Source: Polyangiaceae bacterium
Lineage (GTDB): Bacteria; Myxococcota_A; Polyangia; Polyangiales; Polyangiaceae
NCBI GenBank assembly: GCA_009781005.1
Contig: WQYX01000025.1
Location: 1-53,037 of the forward strand
Length of the DNA stretch: 53,037 bases
Direction: 5' to 3'
Shown here: positions 24,035 to 31,627 of the stretch, piece after piece
Layout of the letters: every line of letters starts with the position of its first letter
How positions within the stretch are numbered: the stretch's first letter is position 1
The notes under the pieces: generated by a model
Database searches by the model: none
What the model was told of the DNA's origin: nothing
Seen by the model: only the letters and a program-made list of their open reading frames with translations
Position numbers and translations under genes: made by a program

Positions 24035-26419
24035 CGCGCTGAGTGGAGCGAACAGGACGTCGAGCTCGTCTTCGGTCATCGCGCTGCCAGCAGCGGCGGG
24101 GTTGCCGAGGATGGCATCTGCCACGTGCTTCTTGCTTCGCTGAAGTCCGATGATGCGCTCCTCAACGCTCCCGGCGGCAAAGAGTTGATAACTGATGACC
24201 GGCTTCTGTTGCCCAATGCGATAAGCGCGATCCGTGGCCTGTGCCTGGACAGCGGGATTCCACCAGGGATCATAATGGATGACGACGTCGGCGCTCGTCA
24301 GCGTGAGACCGGTGCCACCCGCACGAAGGCTGATGAGAAAGACGCGGGCTTGACCGCTCTCGAATTCATGAACGGCGGCCGCGCGGTCCACCGTTTTGCC
24401 GGTAAGCTGGGAGAATGGGATTTTGCGATCCCGAAGGCCGCTTGCCAAAAGACTCAGCATGCTCGTGAATTGAGAGAAGACGAGCACGCGATGACCTCCC
24501 TCGAGCTGCGTTTCGAGCAGCTCGAAGAACATGTTGTACTTTGCACTCTCACGCACGTTGCCAACCGCGTTCATGCGCACGAGGCGCGGATCGCAACAGA
24601 CCTGCCGGAGCTTGGTAAGCGCGCCCAAGATAGGCACCGTGGACGCCGCAAGACCCTTCTTCTTGATCAAGCGCCGCACCTCGGCATGGGCAGCCACGCG
24701 AATGCTCTCGTAAAGCTCGCGCTGTCCGCCGCGCAGATCGATGGGACGCATTACCTCCGTCTTCGGCGGGAGCTCCTTTGCGACGTCCTTCTTGATGCGG
24801 CGAAGGATGTAGGGTGCAACCATCTCGCGCAGAGCGAGCAGGCGCTCCTCGTTCTTTCCTTTCTCGATCGGCACGCGGTAGAAGCGGCCAAAGTGCATCT
24901 CATTGCCGAGCAAGCCGGGGTTGGCAAAGTCGAGGAGCGCCCAGAGCTCGCCGAGATGATTTTCGACCGGTGTTCCCGAAAGACAGAGGCGATGCTCGGC
25001 GTCGATGGAGCGGGCCGCGACGTGGGTGCGCGAGGCAAGATTCTTGATGGTCTGCGCTTCGTCGAGGACGACCATATGATACTGCACCTTCGAGAGGAGC
25101 TCCTCGTCGCGGCAGAGGATAGGATAACTCGTTACGATGATATCGGCGTCCCCGGCGTCGTCCCAGGCCTCGTGGCGATCGGCCCCGTGGAAGCAGTGCG
25201 CGCGCAGGGCCGGCGCGAATTTCCTAATTTCGCGATCCCAATTCGGTATAAGCGAAGTTGGCGCGACAATGAGCGCCGGGCGCGTCAGCCTTCCTTCCTT
25301 CTTCTCTTTCAGAATGTGTGCAATGGTCTGAAGCGTTTTGCCGAGCCCCATGTCGTCCGCGAGAATGCCACCCACACCGTGCGCCCGAAGATTCTGAAGC
25401 CAGGTGAGGCCTTCCACCTGATAGGGACGGAGCTCCGCGACGAGGCCTTCCGGCACCGCGGCCGGGGTGGGTGGCATGGTCAGAAGTTCCGCCCATGCGT
25501 GCGCGCGACCATCGCCTTCGATGTCGAACTTCGCGCCGTCGATCTCGAATGCTTCTTCGAGCGTGAGCAGCGCGGGGGAGCGAACTTTCGAAAATTGGAT
25601 CTTGCCTTTGGGCGCATTGTGACCCTCCCAGAGCTCTGCGAGCACGCGAAGAATGGCGCGCGCACGCTCGGCCGGAACGGGCAAGTAGAGGCCATCCCCA
25701 ACGGGAAGCGCGAGACACTTCTTCGTGATCTGCGCGAGATCGGACAGGCCCCGTCCGTCGGCGCGCTCGAGGAGCTCGAGCAACGCGGGCAGGAGGTTCA
25801 CGCGCCGGCCATCGATGTCGACGCCGAGCTCGAGCCCGAACCAATCAGGACGATCGTCCGAGCGATCACCCGAGAGGCTCTCGACGTTCGCGTACCAACG
25901 AGGCTCGTTTTGCACGACGCGGAACGGGTAGTCGCGATCGATTTCCACTTGCCACCCGAGACCCCGTAGCTGCGGGACGACGTATGCGCTGAACGCGCAG
26001 AAGTCATGCACGTTACCTTCGACGCGGATGGCGTAATCTGCACGCACCGAGCTTGCCCAATCTTCGAGGCAATCGAGAGGAATGGCGCCAAAGCTCTCGA
26101 GCAAGCAGCGGGCGCGCGCCTCATCGGCGAGGACGCGCGAGCCGTCGTCGTCTTCCTCGTCGGAGGCGAGCACGACGCGCTCTCCGTAATCGAAGGACAA
26201 CCTGAGAAGTGGAACCTTCTCGGTTTGGTAGACCGAGCCGAGACCCTCGGTCCGGTACACGACGACGTCATCGACGAAGAGGCGGACGTGCGGGACGAAT
26301 GCTTTCGAGCCACCAAACGGGAGCTCGTGGGGCCGAATCGAAGAAGGATACGTGGCCGGAATTTGCTCGCTTGCCAATCCACCGTCACGTGACGCATGGA
26401 CGCATGAAACCTCTCTCAC
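24032..26419 (-). CDS. bacterial SNF2-family DEAD/DEAH helicase-like ATPase
   Basis: 795 residues. An N-terminal bacterial SNF2-associated region (about 30-330) is followed by the two RecA-like lobes. Motif I is ADDMGLGKTLQT, the Walker B variant is VLDEAQTIKN, motif III is LSGTPVENHLGELW, then VLVFSQFTSML, LRAGGTGLTLTSADVVIHYD and RAYRIGQ. These enzymes translocate on double-stranded DNA; RapA-like recycling of RNA polymerase or DNA repair are possible roles. Many relatives are nearer 1000-1100 residues with an N-terminal SWIM zinc finger, which is missing, so the gene may be 5'-truncated or a short variant. The start at 26419 is uncertain. The 170 bases to the next gene show nothing. Confidence 0.9.
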   Translation of the reverse strand: MREVSCVHASRDGGLASEQIPATYPSSIRPHELPFGGSKAFVPHVRLFVDDVVVYRTEGLGSVYQTEKVPLLRLSFDYGERVVLASDEEDDDGSRVLADEARARCLLESFGAIPLDCLEDWASSVRADYAIRVEGNVHDFCAFSAYVVPQLRGLGWQVEIDRDYPFRVVQNEPRWYANVESLSGDRSDDRPDWFGLELGVDIDGRRVNLLPALLELLERADGRGLSDLAQITKKCLALPVGDGLYLPVPAERARAILRVLAELWEGHNAPKGKIQFSKVRSPALLTLEEAFEIDGAKFDIEGDGRAHAWAELLTMPPTPAAVPEGLVAELRPYQVEGLTWLQNLRAHGVGGILADDMGLGKTLQTIAHILKEKKEGRLTRPALIVAPTSLIPNWDREIRKFAPALRAHCFHGADRHEAWDDAGDADIIVTSYPILCRDEELLSKVQYHMVVLDEAQTIKNLASRTHVAARSIDAEHRLCLSGTPVENHLGELWALLDFANPGLLGNEMHFGRFYRVPIEKGKNEERLLALREMVAPYILRRIKKDVAKELPPKTEVMRPIDLRGGQRELYESIRVAAHAEVRRLIKKKGLAASTVPILGALTKLRQVCCDPRLVRMNAVGNVRESAKYNMFFELLETQLEGGHRVLVFSQFTSMLSLLASGLRDRKIPFSQLTGKTVDRAAAVHEFESGQARVFLISLRAGGTGLTLTSADVVIHYDPWWNPAVQAQATDRAYRIGQQKPVISYQLFAAGSVEERIIGLQRSKKHVADAILGNPAAAGSAMTEDELDVLFAPLSA

Positions 26420-26589
26420 GCAGCCCTTAGATCACAACCCATCGATAATGTCGACTTTGCAGCGAGCATCTGGCGATAAAAGTTGCGCGAGGAGTCTCCT
26501 TGGCGCACTTGCTCTTGAAGCGCGACCAGAAGGTAGTACCTCGAGGCGCCGCGGAACGGCGAGCTTCTCATGCTTTGAACAGGACTTTC

Positions 26590-28175
26590 ATGAAAACGCT
26601 AAGTTTCTACGGTTTGCTGGTCTTAAGCGGCTGCCTCACATCGTGCGCCAAGTTTACCGTCCGCGATGATCCAGATGCCGGCGTGCCCCCCGGAATGGCC
26701 GGCTTCTTGGCCGAGTTGGAAATACCGAAACTCACGACGGTGGTTCAAGGCACGACAACCAAGGTCCCCATCAAGATCCACCGGCTTTACAATTATACCG
26801 GGTCTGGGATCCTTCACGTGACCGGCCTTCCGGACGGCATCCAGGCCAGCAGCGTGACGATCTCCGAGAGCGCCGATCCCTCGCAGGTCGATGCAGTCGA
26901 TCTTTCGCTGGTTGCAGACATGCCCGCGACGGGTGAGATTTATCCCACTCCGATCCTTGTCGTCGGCCACACCGAAGAAAGTACGAGCGTACTCACAACA
27001 GGATTGCCACTGTTCGTTCGCGGTAAACCGGGGACGCTGGATACCACGTTCGCGGATGGCGGCGTTTATGAGGGTAACTCTTACGGTAGTTTCAAAAACG
27101 TTGTCTCGCAAAGCGACGGAACGGTCCTCGTCAGTGTAGGAAACCGTGGTGGGGATACAGGCACGATCCTTCGTCTGAACGCGGATGGATCACTGGACAC
27201 GACATTTGCCATCAATCGGATTGCTAACGGGAGGGTGGCCACAACCGCGGATGGCCACATCGTGATGGCCGGAACAGGCGACTTGTCTTCGCCTATGGTC
27301 AGCCGCTATACAAGCGACGGGGCTCCTGATACCTCATTCAATCAAACGGGGTCTGTCACGGTGCCGGTCCCTAACGGGTAGACATACTTTGATTCGACGG
27401 CTGTCGCAGTTGCTCCGGATGGAAACATCTACATTGGAGGCAATGTCTCTGGTGGTCAGACTGCGAATCCTTCTTTCGTGTTTGCACAGATCTCACCCAA
27501 CGGAACTGTTCAAACGAACGCAGCGACATCGATTGGAAACAACTGCTCCCAGGTTTGGAATCCCCCAAATAATTACAAGAGTAACCTGACCGATCTCTTC
27601 TCCGACATGCAACTGGGATTCTGCCTATGGCGGTGTTGGAGGCTCTGTGGCGGGTAGCAACGGAACCACGGGGACCACCGGCACCGACGGAGAATCTTAC
27701 TTTACGAATTGGACAATCGCGGATGCTTCCATTCTCGAGGATGACGGAAGCTTCGTTCTCCTTGCTCACTCCGACATTGGGAAACCATATACGCTTCTTC
27801 GCGTGGACCCAACAGGCAGGCAAGTGGCAAGCGCACCTTCGCTCTCGTTTAGTCAAGCGAGCGGTCTCACACGTACTCCAGACGGCCACTATCTCGTTGC
27901 AGGCGGATATGTAGCGCCCGGTTCGTCTGCCGTCTCCATTGCTGTTGCATTTCACAAGTCCGATCTGACACTGGACACCTCCCTTGGGAATCAGGGTATC
28001 GCCATTGTGCCCAACACGGTTGTTTACTCGATCGGAACTACCTTTGAGGCTGGCTTGCGCGCTGTGCCCACACTGGACGTGGCAATACATTATCGTTGTG
28101 GGCACCGCAAATTGCACGGGCAGTTGCGGTCCTAACGTCACGACGAACCTCATCGTCGCACGTCTCTGGAACTGA
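26590..28175 (+). pseudogene. delta-60-repeat lipoprotein, broken by a nonsense codon and two frameshifts
   Basis: Starts as an intact lipoprotein (ATG at 26590 behind AGGA; lipobox LTSC) with a beta-sandwich-like N-terminus, then delta-60/NHL-type propeller repeats (GTLDTTFADGGV, LNADGSLDTTFA, YTSDGAPDTSFN). The reading frame is closed by TAG at 27379, but homologous text continues in the same frame (TYFDSTAVAVAPDGNIYIGG). It shifts by one near 27590-27615 (WDSAYGGVGGSVAGSNGTTG), then shifts again near 28070 to end as NLIVARLWN with a stop at 28175. Three separate lesions make it a decayed surface or secreted protein gene. Sequencing error is possible for one lesion but unlikely for three. 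Confidence 0.8.
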
Positions 28176-28183
28176 CACGTTTC

Positions 28184-29104
28184 CTACGGGAGCGCCTGAA
28201 AAAACGCCCACGTTGCGGTTGCGCCCTCGGGCCACCACCAATTGTGACCTATCCCCGGCACGAGGCACAACGTGACGGGGTAGCTGGGATTGCAGCCGTT
28301 GTATGCACTGCATTGCGGGGGGGCGACTTGAGTGGTGGGCAGGAGATGGTTGCCGTGCTTGTCCAGCGCGTCCGTGCAATTGGCTTGCTCCGCCCAGTAC
28401 TCTGCATCCCATTCACCGCTTGAAACGTCGACTGCCGAGTCGTCAGGGTCATGTATGATAATGGTAGCAGTGGGGCCCGCAGTGCAGGCAAGCGGACTTC
28501 CATCATCGGTGGACGCCATCCCGCCTTCGTTGCTCGCGATACCCCTAAACATGGGTATCATGCACGCAACATAGTTGACCATAAACCCACCGCTACTGTA
28601 CCCAACGCCGAAGATACGATTTGGGTCAATGGTGAACTTCTCCTTCAATGCATCGACGAGATCGCGCAGAAAGCGCATGTCGTACGAGTCAACATCGAGC
28701 GACTGGACCCATGCGTTCCCGGGATACACGTTGCCTGTTGGATATACAACAATGGCATCGTCGCCCGTCACATCATCGAAGGTGTAGCTGGCGCGCGTGC
28801 CGGGGCCGTCGCCCCAATCGCCGTGAAGAACGAGCACGAGCGGATAGGCGCGTGCGTCGTCGTATGTCTTCGGCACCGCCAAGACGTAACTGCGGGTGGT
28901 GCCGCCGGATTGGATGGTCTCATTGGTAACGTTGACCTTTGACGGCGGCGGTGGCGTGCTGTCTTGGTCTTGCCCGCTCGATCCGTTGTTCCCGGAGTCT
29001 ATCGTGCTCGGCGTCCCGCCGCCCGAGCGGCTGCCTGAGCTCTGCGTACCGCAGGCAACAACGGACAAGAGAGAGGCGACACTAAGGATTAAGATTCGTT
29101 TCAT
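28184..29104 (-). CDS. secreted PHB-depolymerase/LpqC-like esterase lipoprotein
   Basis: 306 residues. Signal peptide with lipobox SVVAC near residue 18, a Gly/Ser/Pro linker to about 55, then an alpha/beta-hydrolase domain. Oxyanion region LVLVLHGDWGDGPG, nucleophile elbow GVGYSSGGFMVNY (Ser), an Asp probably in IIIHDPDDSAVDV, and His in VPGIGHNWWWPEG. The layout is that of extracellular polyhydroxybutyrate depolymerases, feruloyl esterases and LpqC proteins acting on polyesters or plant esters. The ATG at 29104 begins MKRILILSVASLLS. Convergent with the broken delta-60 gene (8 bases apart). Confidence 0.88.
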   Translation of the reverse strand: MKRILILSVASLLSVVACGTQSSGSRSGGGTPSTIDSGNNGSSGQDQDSTPPPPSKVNVTNETIQSGGTTRSYVLAVPKTYDDARAYPLVLVLHGDWGDGPGTRASYTFDDVTGDDAIVVYPTGNVYPGNAWVQSLDVDSYDMRFLRDLVDALKEKFTIDPNRIFGVGYSSGGFMVNYVACMIPMFRGIASNEGGMASTDDGSPLACTAGPTATIIIHDPDDSAVDVSSGEWDAEYWAEQANCTDALDKHGNHLLPTTQVAPPQCSAYNGCNPSYPVTLCLVPGIGHNWWWPEGATATWAFFQALP

Positions 29105-29226
29105 GAGCTCGGATTCTAGGCCAAGTGCGCACGCTCCGCACGGGTATGTTTGAAAACACAATTCCTGACGGAGTTTTACAGTAGCGCTTCAGACGCATCC
29201 CGCGTGCTCCGCGCGCGTCGCACCCG

Positions 29227-29430
29227 TTACTGCCGTTGTGTTGGCGCCGCCGACGCAGGAGGACTCTTCACCGTCAGCTTCGTAGTGATCGTCGGCTCGG
29301 GCGGCGCGACACTGCTCGCCGCCGCCCCCTCCGGAGGATTCGTCGCCAGCGGCTTCAGCGGTACAGCCTTCCACTCCGCCCTGAGCATTGGGTCGTTCGG
29401 AGAGGTGGAGGGCAGAAAGAGGATGAATTT
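29227..29430 (-). pseudogene. possible 3' remnant of an unknown gene cut by the IS4 fragment
   Basis: On the minus strand an open frame ends at TAA (29227-29229) with a Pro/Ala/Thr-rich tail (TITTKLTVKSPPASAAPTQRQ). Upstream it reads PMLRAEWKAVPLKPLATNPP until it meets the transposase remnant. It looks like the C-terminus of an exported or linker-rich protein whose 5' part was lost. Codon use is plausible but there is no recognisable family. The remaining bases 29105-29226 show nothing. Confidence 0.25.
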
Positions 29431-29978
29431 CCGGAGGTTGGCTGACGTCCAGGGAGGATGGGAAAACGATCGGAAGCAGAGATTTGGTGCTCTTGACCAA
29501 TGCCCCCATCGAGAGCTTCGAGGCTGCGTGCGAAGGGGTGCGCGGCTATGCGATGCGCTGGAGAATCGAGGACTTCCACAAGACGTGGAAGAGCGGGACG
29601 TGCAATGTGGAACGCACCCAACTGCGCAGCCGCGATGCGGTGATTCGATGGGCTAGCATCTTGGCCATGGTGGCCACTCGGGTGGAACGACTCAAGCATC
29701 TGGCACGCACGGAACCTGACCGTCTTGCGAGCGAGCAGCTGACGCCCCTCGAACTGCAGGTGTTGATGGCGTTGAAGCGTCGCGAAAAGAAGCGAACGGA
29801 GAGTGTCCCTGATGGGATTCCGACCATGGCGCAGGCGGTGCGATGGCTGGCAGATCTCGGGGGCTACACCGGAAAGTCTTCCGGCGGCCCCCCCGGCTCC
29901 ATCACCCTCCGTCGGGGGCTCGAACGCGTCCAGATGGCCGCCGAAGGTGTCCTCGCTTGGCAGGCCTTCGCCAAATGA
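29427..29978 (+). mobile_element. IS4-family transposase, C-terminal fragment
   Basis: About 180 codons remain. The conserved block RGYAMRWRIEDFHKTWKSG contains the Y-R-E-K-type signature of IS4 DDE transposases, with the catalytic Glu in W-R-I-E. It is followed by RDAVIRWASILAMVATRVER and the family-like end LADLGGY ... PPGSITLRRGLERV. The N-terminal two thirds (first two catalytic Asp) are missing, and an in-frame TGA lies at 29424. No terminal inverted repeat pair could be matched. It is an inactive relic. Confidence 0.8.
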
Positions 29979-29986
29979 GCCCAATG

Positions 29987-30183
29987 CTCAGAGCATGTTC
30001 TACAGCCTGCTGCGCGAAATCGATTCGCTTCGATGGCGCCTTCGGCGCAGTCGGCCCGCCTACGGCGGGACCTCAGGTGGGCGCTGCGGTGCCTACGCAC
30101 GTACGATAAGTACGTTTTCGTGGGCTCCTCGCGCTCCGCCCTAGCCTCGATTCGCTCGCGACGGCTGTAGAACACGCTCTCAG
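29987..30183. repeat. 197-bp palindromic element with nested hairpins
   Basis: Terminal inverted repeats of 21 bp (29987-30007 and 30163-30183; 19 of 21 pair; core TGTTCTACAGCC). Inside are smaller perfect stems (GCGCC-TTC-GGCGC, CCCGCC-TAC-GGCGGG, GTAC-GATAA-GTAC) and further distant pairing. It sits exactly between the IS4 relic and the group II intron relic, encodes nothing, and resembles a non-autonomous MITE-like unit. Confidence 0.7.
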
Positions 30184-30189
30184 GGGGCG

Positions 30190-30454
30190 TGGGGGAGCGA
30201 AGCACGTCTTTGGCGGCATCGATCACTACGTGTGGTGGACGATCTATCGGTGGATCAGGAAGAAGCATCCTACCACGCCGATGAAAGAGCTGTGTCGGCG
30301 CTATGGCTGGCATCTCCGCGGCCATGGCGGCCTTCATTGGAAGGACGGTGACCTCCGAGCCTTGGAGCTCGGAGGCACTCCGGTGCAGCAATTCAAGCTG
30401 GGATGGCTCAAGCCACCAGCCTTCGCCATCACAGATGGAGAGCCCGATGCGTAA
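30190..30454 (+). pseudogene. group II intron-encoded protein, C-terminal (maturase X domain) fragment
   Basis: The frame reads GGIDHYVWWTIYRWIRKKHP, then LCRRYGWHLRG and ends near AITDGEPDA. This is the thumb/maturase segment of bacterial group II intron reverse transcriptases (pattern WW-x-x-YRW-x-RKKHP). The reverse transcriptase palm is absent, cut off by the adjacent palindrome. The stop codon lies inside RNA domain V, and the EPDA codons form its 5' strand, as in many bacterial introns. Confidence 0.7.
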
Positions 30455-30527
30455 CGAAAGGCGCACGGGTTCGGCGAAGGGCACCCGGAAACCTCTCGGC
30501 GTGAGCCGAGGATGGCGCCGGGTGCCC
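30440..30527 (+). ncRNA. group II intron domain V and domain VI-like hairpins (3' intron remnant)
   Basis: Bases 30440-30472 match the domain V layout: GAGCCCG with the AGC catalytic triad, an AU bulge, a short inner stem with a GAAA-containing loop, then CGCACGGGTTC closing the stem. A long hairpin follows, GGGCACCCGG (30479-30488) pairing with CCGGGTGCCC (30518-30527), with an inner CTCGGC-GTGA-GCCGAG stem, in the domain VI position. Domains I-III and the 5' end are missing, so the intron cannot splice. Confidence 0.6.
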
Positions 30528-30589
30528 ATTCACCTTCCATGACCGACACCCCGAAAATCCCAGGACGGCGCCATCCGTGATGCACCCCG

Positions 30590-31627
30590 TCAGCGCCTCC
30601 GCGCAGTGTATATCAGATTAAACAGCCTAATGCTCTCATCCCCTCTTAACGGATGAGGAAGAAAGTCCTCGTCAATGCCGAGTCCAGAAAACATCTTCCT
30701 GTTAACAGCAACCGCTCTGTACACTACAGTCGAGATCAACCTTGAAAAAACGTCCCCGCTACCCACGTATTCCTTTAGCTGTAATGCCGCTCGCGGATTG
30801 TCCTTCAGTACATAGTAAGAATAATTCATAATTATGAAATTAGAAACAAGAAGATTGTGCCCCGACTGGGCCTCGTTAAAGCAGTCAGCCAAGGCACTGA
30901 ACACCTCTTCTTTATTCTTCTCGTAAGTGTCAAGGAATCTTTGGGGATATACCAAATATTCATTGCGATCGTTGAAGTTTAATGCGTACTCATGACGATC
31001 GCTCGAAAAAAGCAATTCAATGATCGACACCTGGAAATCAGCCAACCTCCTCGACAGCAGCAGCCGCTTTTCTCCCTGCTCGATTGCGGCGTACAGAGAC
31101 CTTAGTACATCTTTAAACTCTACGCTCCCCAAGGTGTCGGACTTCAAGAACAACTTATTTTCTTTTACAAAAAACCTAGTATACACCTCGTAGTCCATCA
31201 TCAGCTCAAAACAGAGAGACCTAAAGAAGTAATTAATGTCGCTCTCGTTTTCCGTACAATTCTTTTTTAAAGAGATTAACTGGATAACGTAAAAAAATAC
31301 ATAAATATCCTTGTTAAATCGCAGCCTATTGTCTATGTTCAAAAGAAGGCCCAGCCGGGAAAGCAGCACGATGATGGCGCCATAATCGTTGTCGCTGTAT
31401 CTTAGTCGCTCAACTATAATCTGATACAAGCTATCCTTAGGATAAATGTCGAACCACCGAACCAGCGAGCACGATCCCCCGTGCTTTTCTTGAGTCGAAA
31501 TCAAGAAAAGATTTTCTTCGTCTTGAACATAAAAATATGGATCGAATTGCCTTGGGAGGCATCGGCAATTGACAAAATTCTCGACTTTGTACAAAAAGAT
31601 ATCGAATGGATTCATTTCGGCGGGCAT
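30590..31627 (-). CDS. putative immunity protein for the RHS2 toxin
   Basis: 345 residues, no family recognised. It is rich in Phe, Tyr, Leu, Asn and Asp, helical in appearance, with no signal peptide; the hydrophobic stretch IYVFFYVIQLISL may be a buried helix. It is far more AT-rich than the rest of the window, like the toxin end of the upstream RHS gene. The ATG at 31627 has a near-perfect AGGAGG and overlaps the RHS stop by 16 bases. Position, overlap and matching composition make it the cognate immunity gene by inference; no binding or protection can be read from sequence. Confidence 0.7.
   Translation of the reverse strand: MPAEMNPFDIFLYKVENFVNCRCLPRQFDPYFYVQDEENLFLISTQEKHGGSCSLVRWFDIYPKDSLYQIIVERLRYSDNDYGAIIVLLSRLGLLLNIDNRLRFNKDIYVFFYVIQLISLKKNCTENESDINYFFRSLCFELMMDYEVYTRFFVKENKLFLKSDTLGSVEFKDVLRSLYAAIEQGEKRLLLSRRLADFQVSIIELLFSSDRHEYALNFNDRNEYLVYPQRFLDTYEKNKEEVFSALADCFNEAQSGHNLLVSNFIIMNYSYYVLKDNPRAALQLKEYVGSGDVFSRLISTVVYRAVAVNRKMFSGLGIDEDFLPHPLRGDESIRLFNLIYTARRR

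Noticed and set aside
23978..25969. 663-codon + strand open frame opposite the SNF2 gene.
   Set aside because: Antisense shadow in GC-rich DNA; the minus strand carries all helicase motifs.
30479..30527. GGGCACCCGG/CCGGGTGCCC hairpin as a Rho-independent terminator for the genes on either side.
   Set aside because: No T tract follows on either strand, and the position directly after domain V fits a domain VI remnant better.
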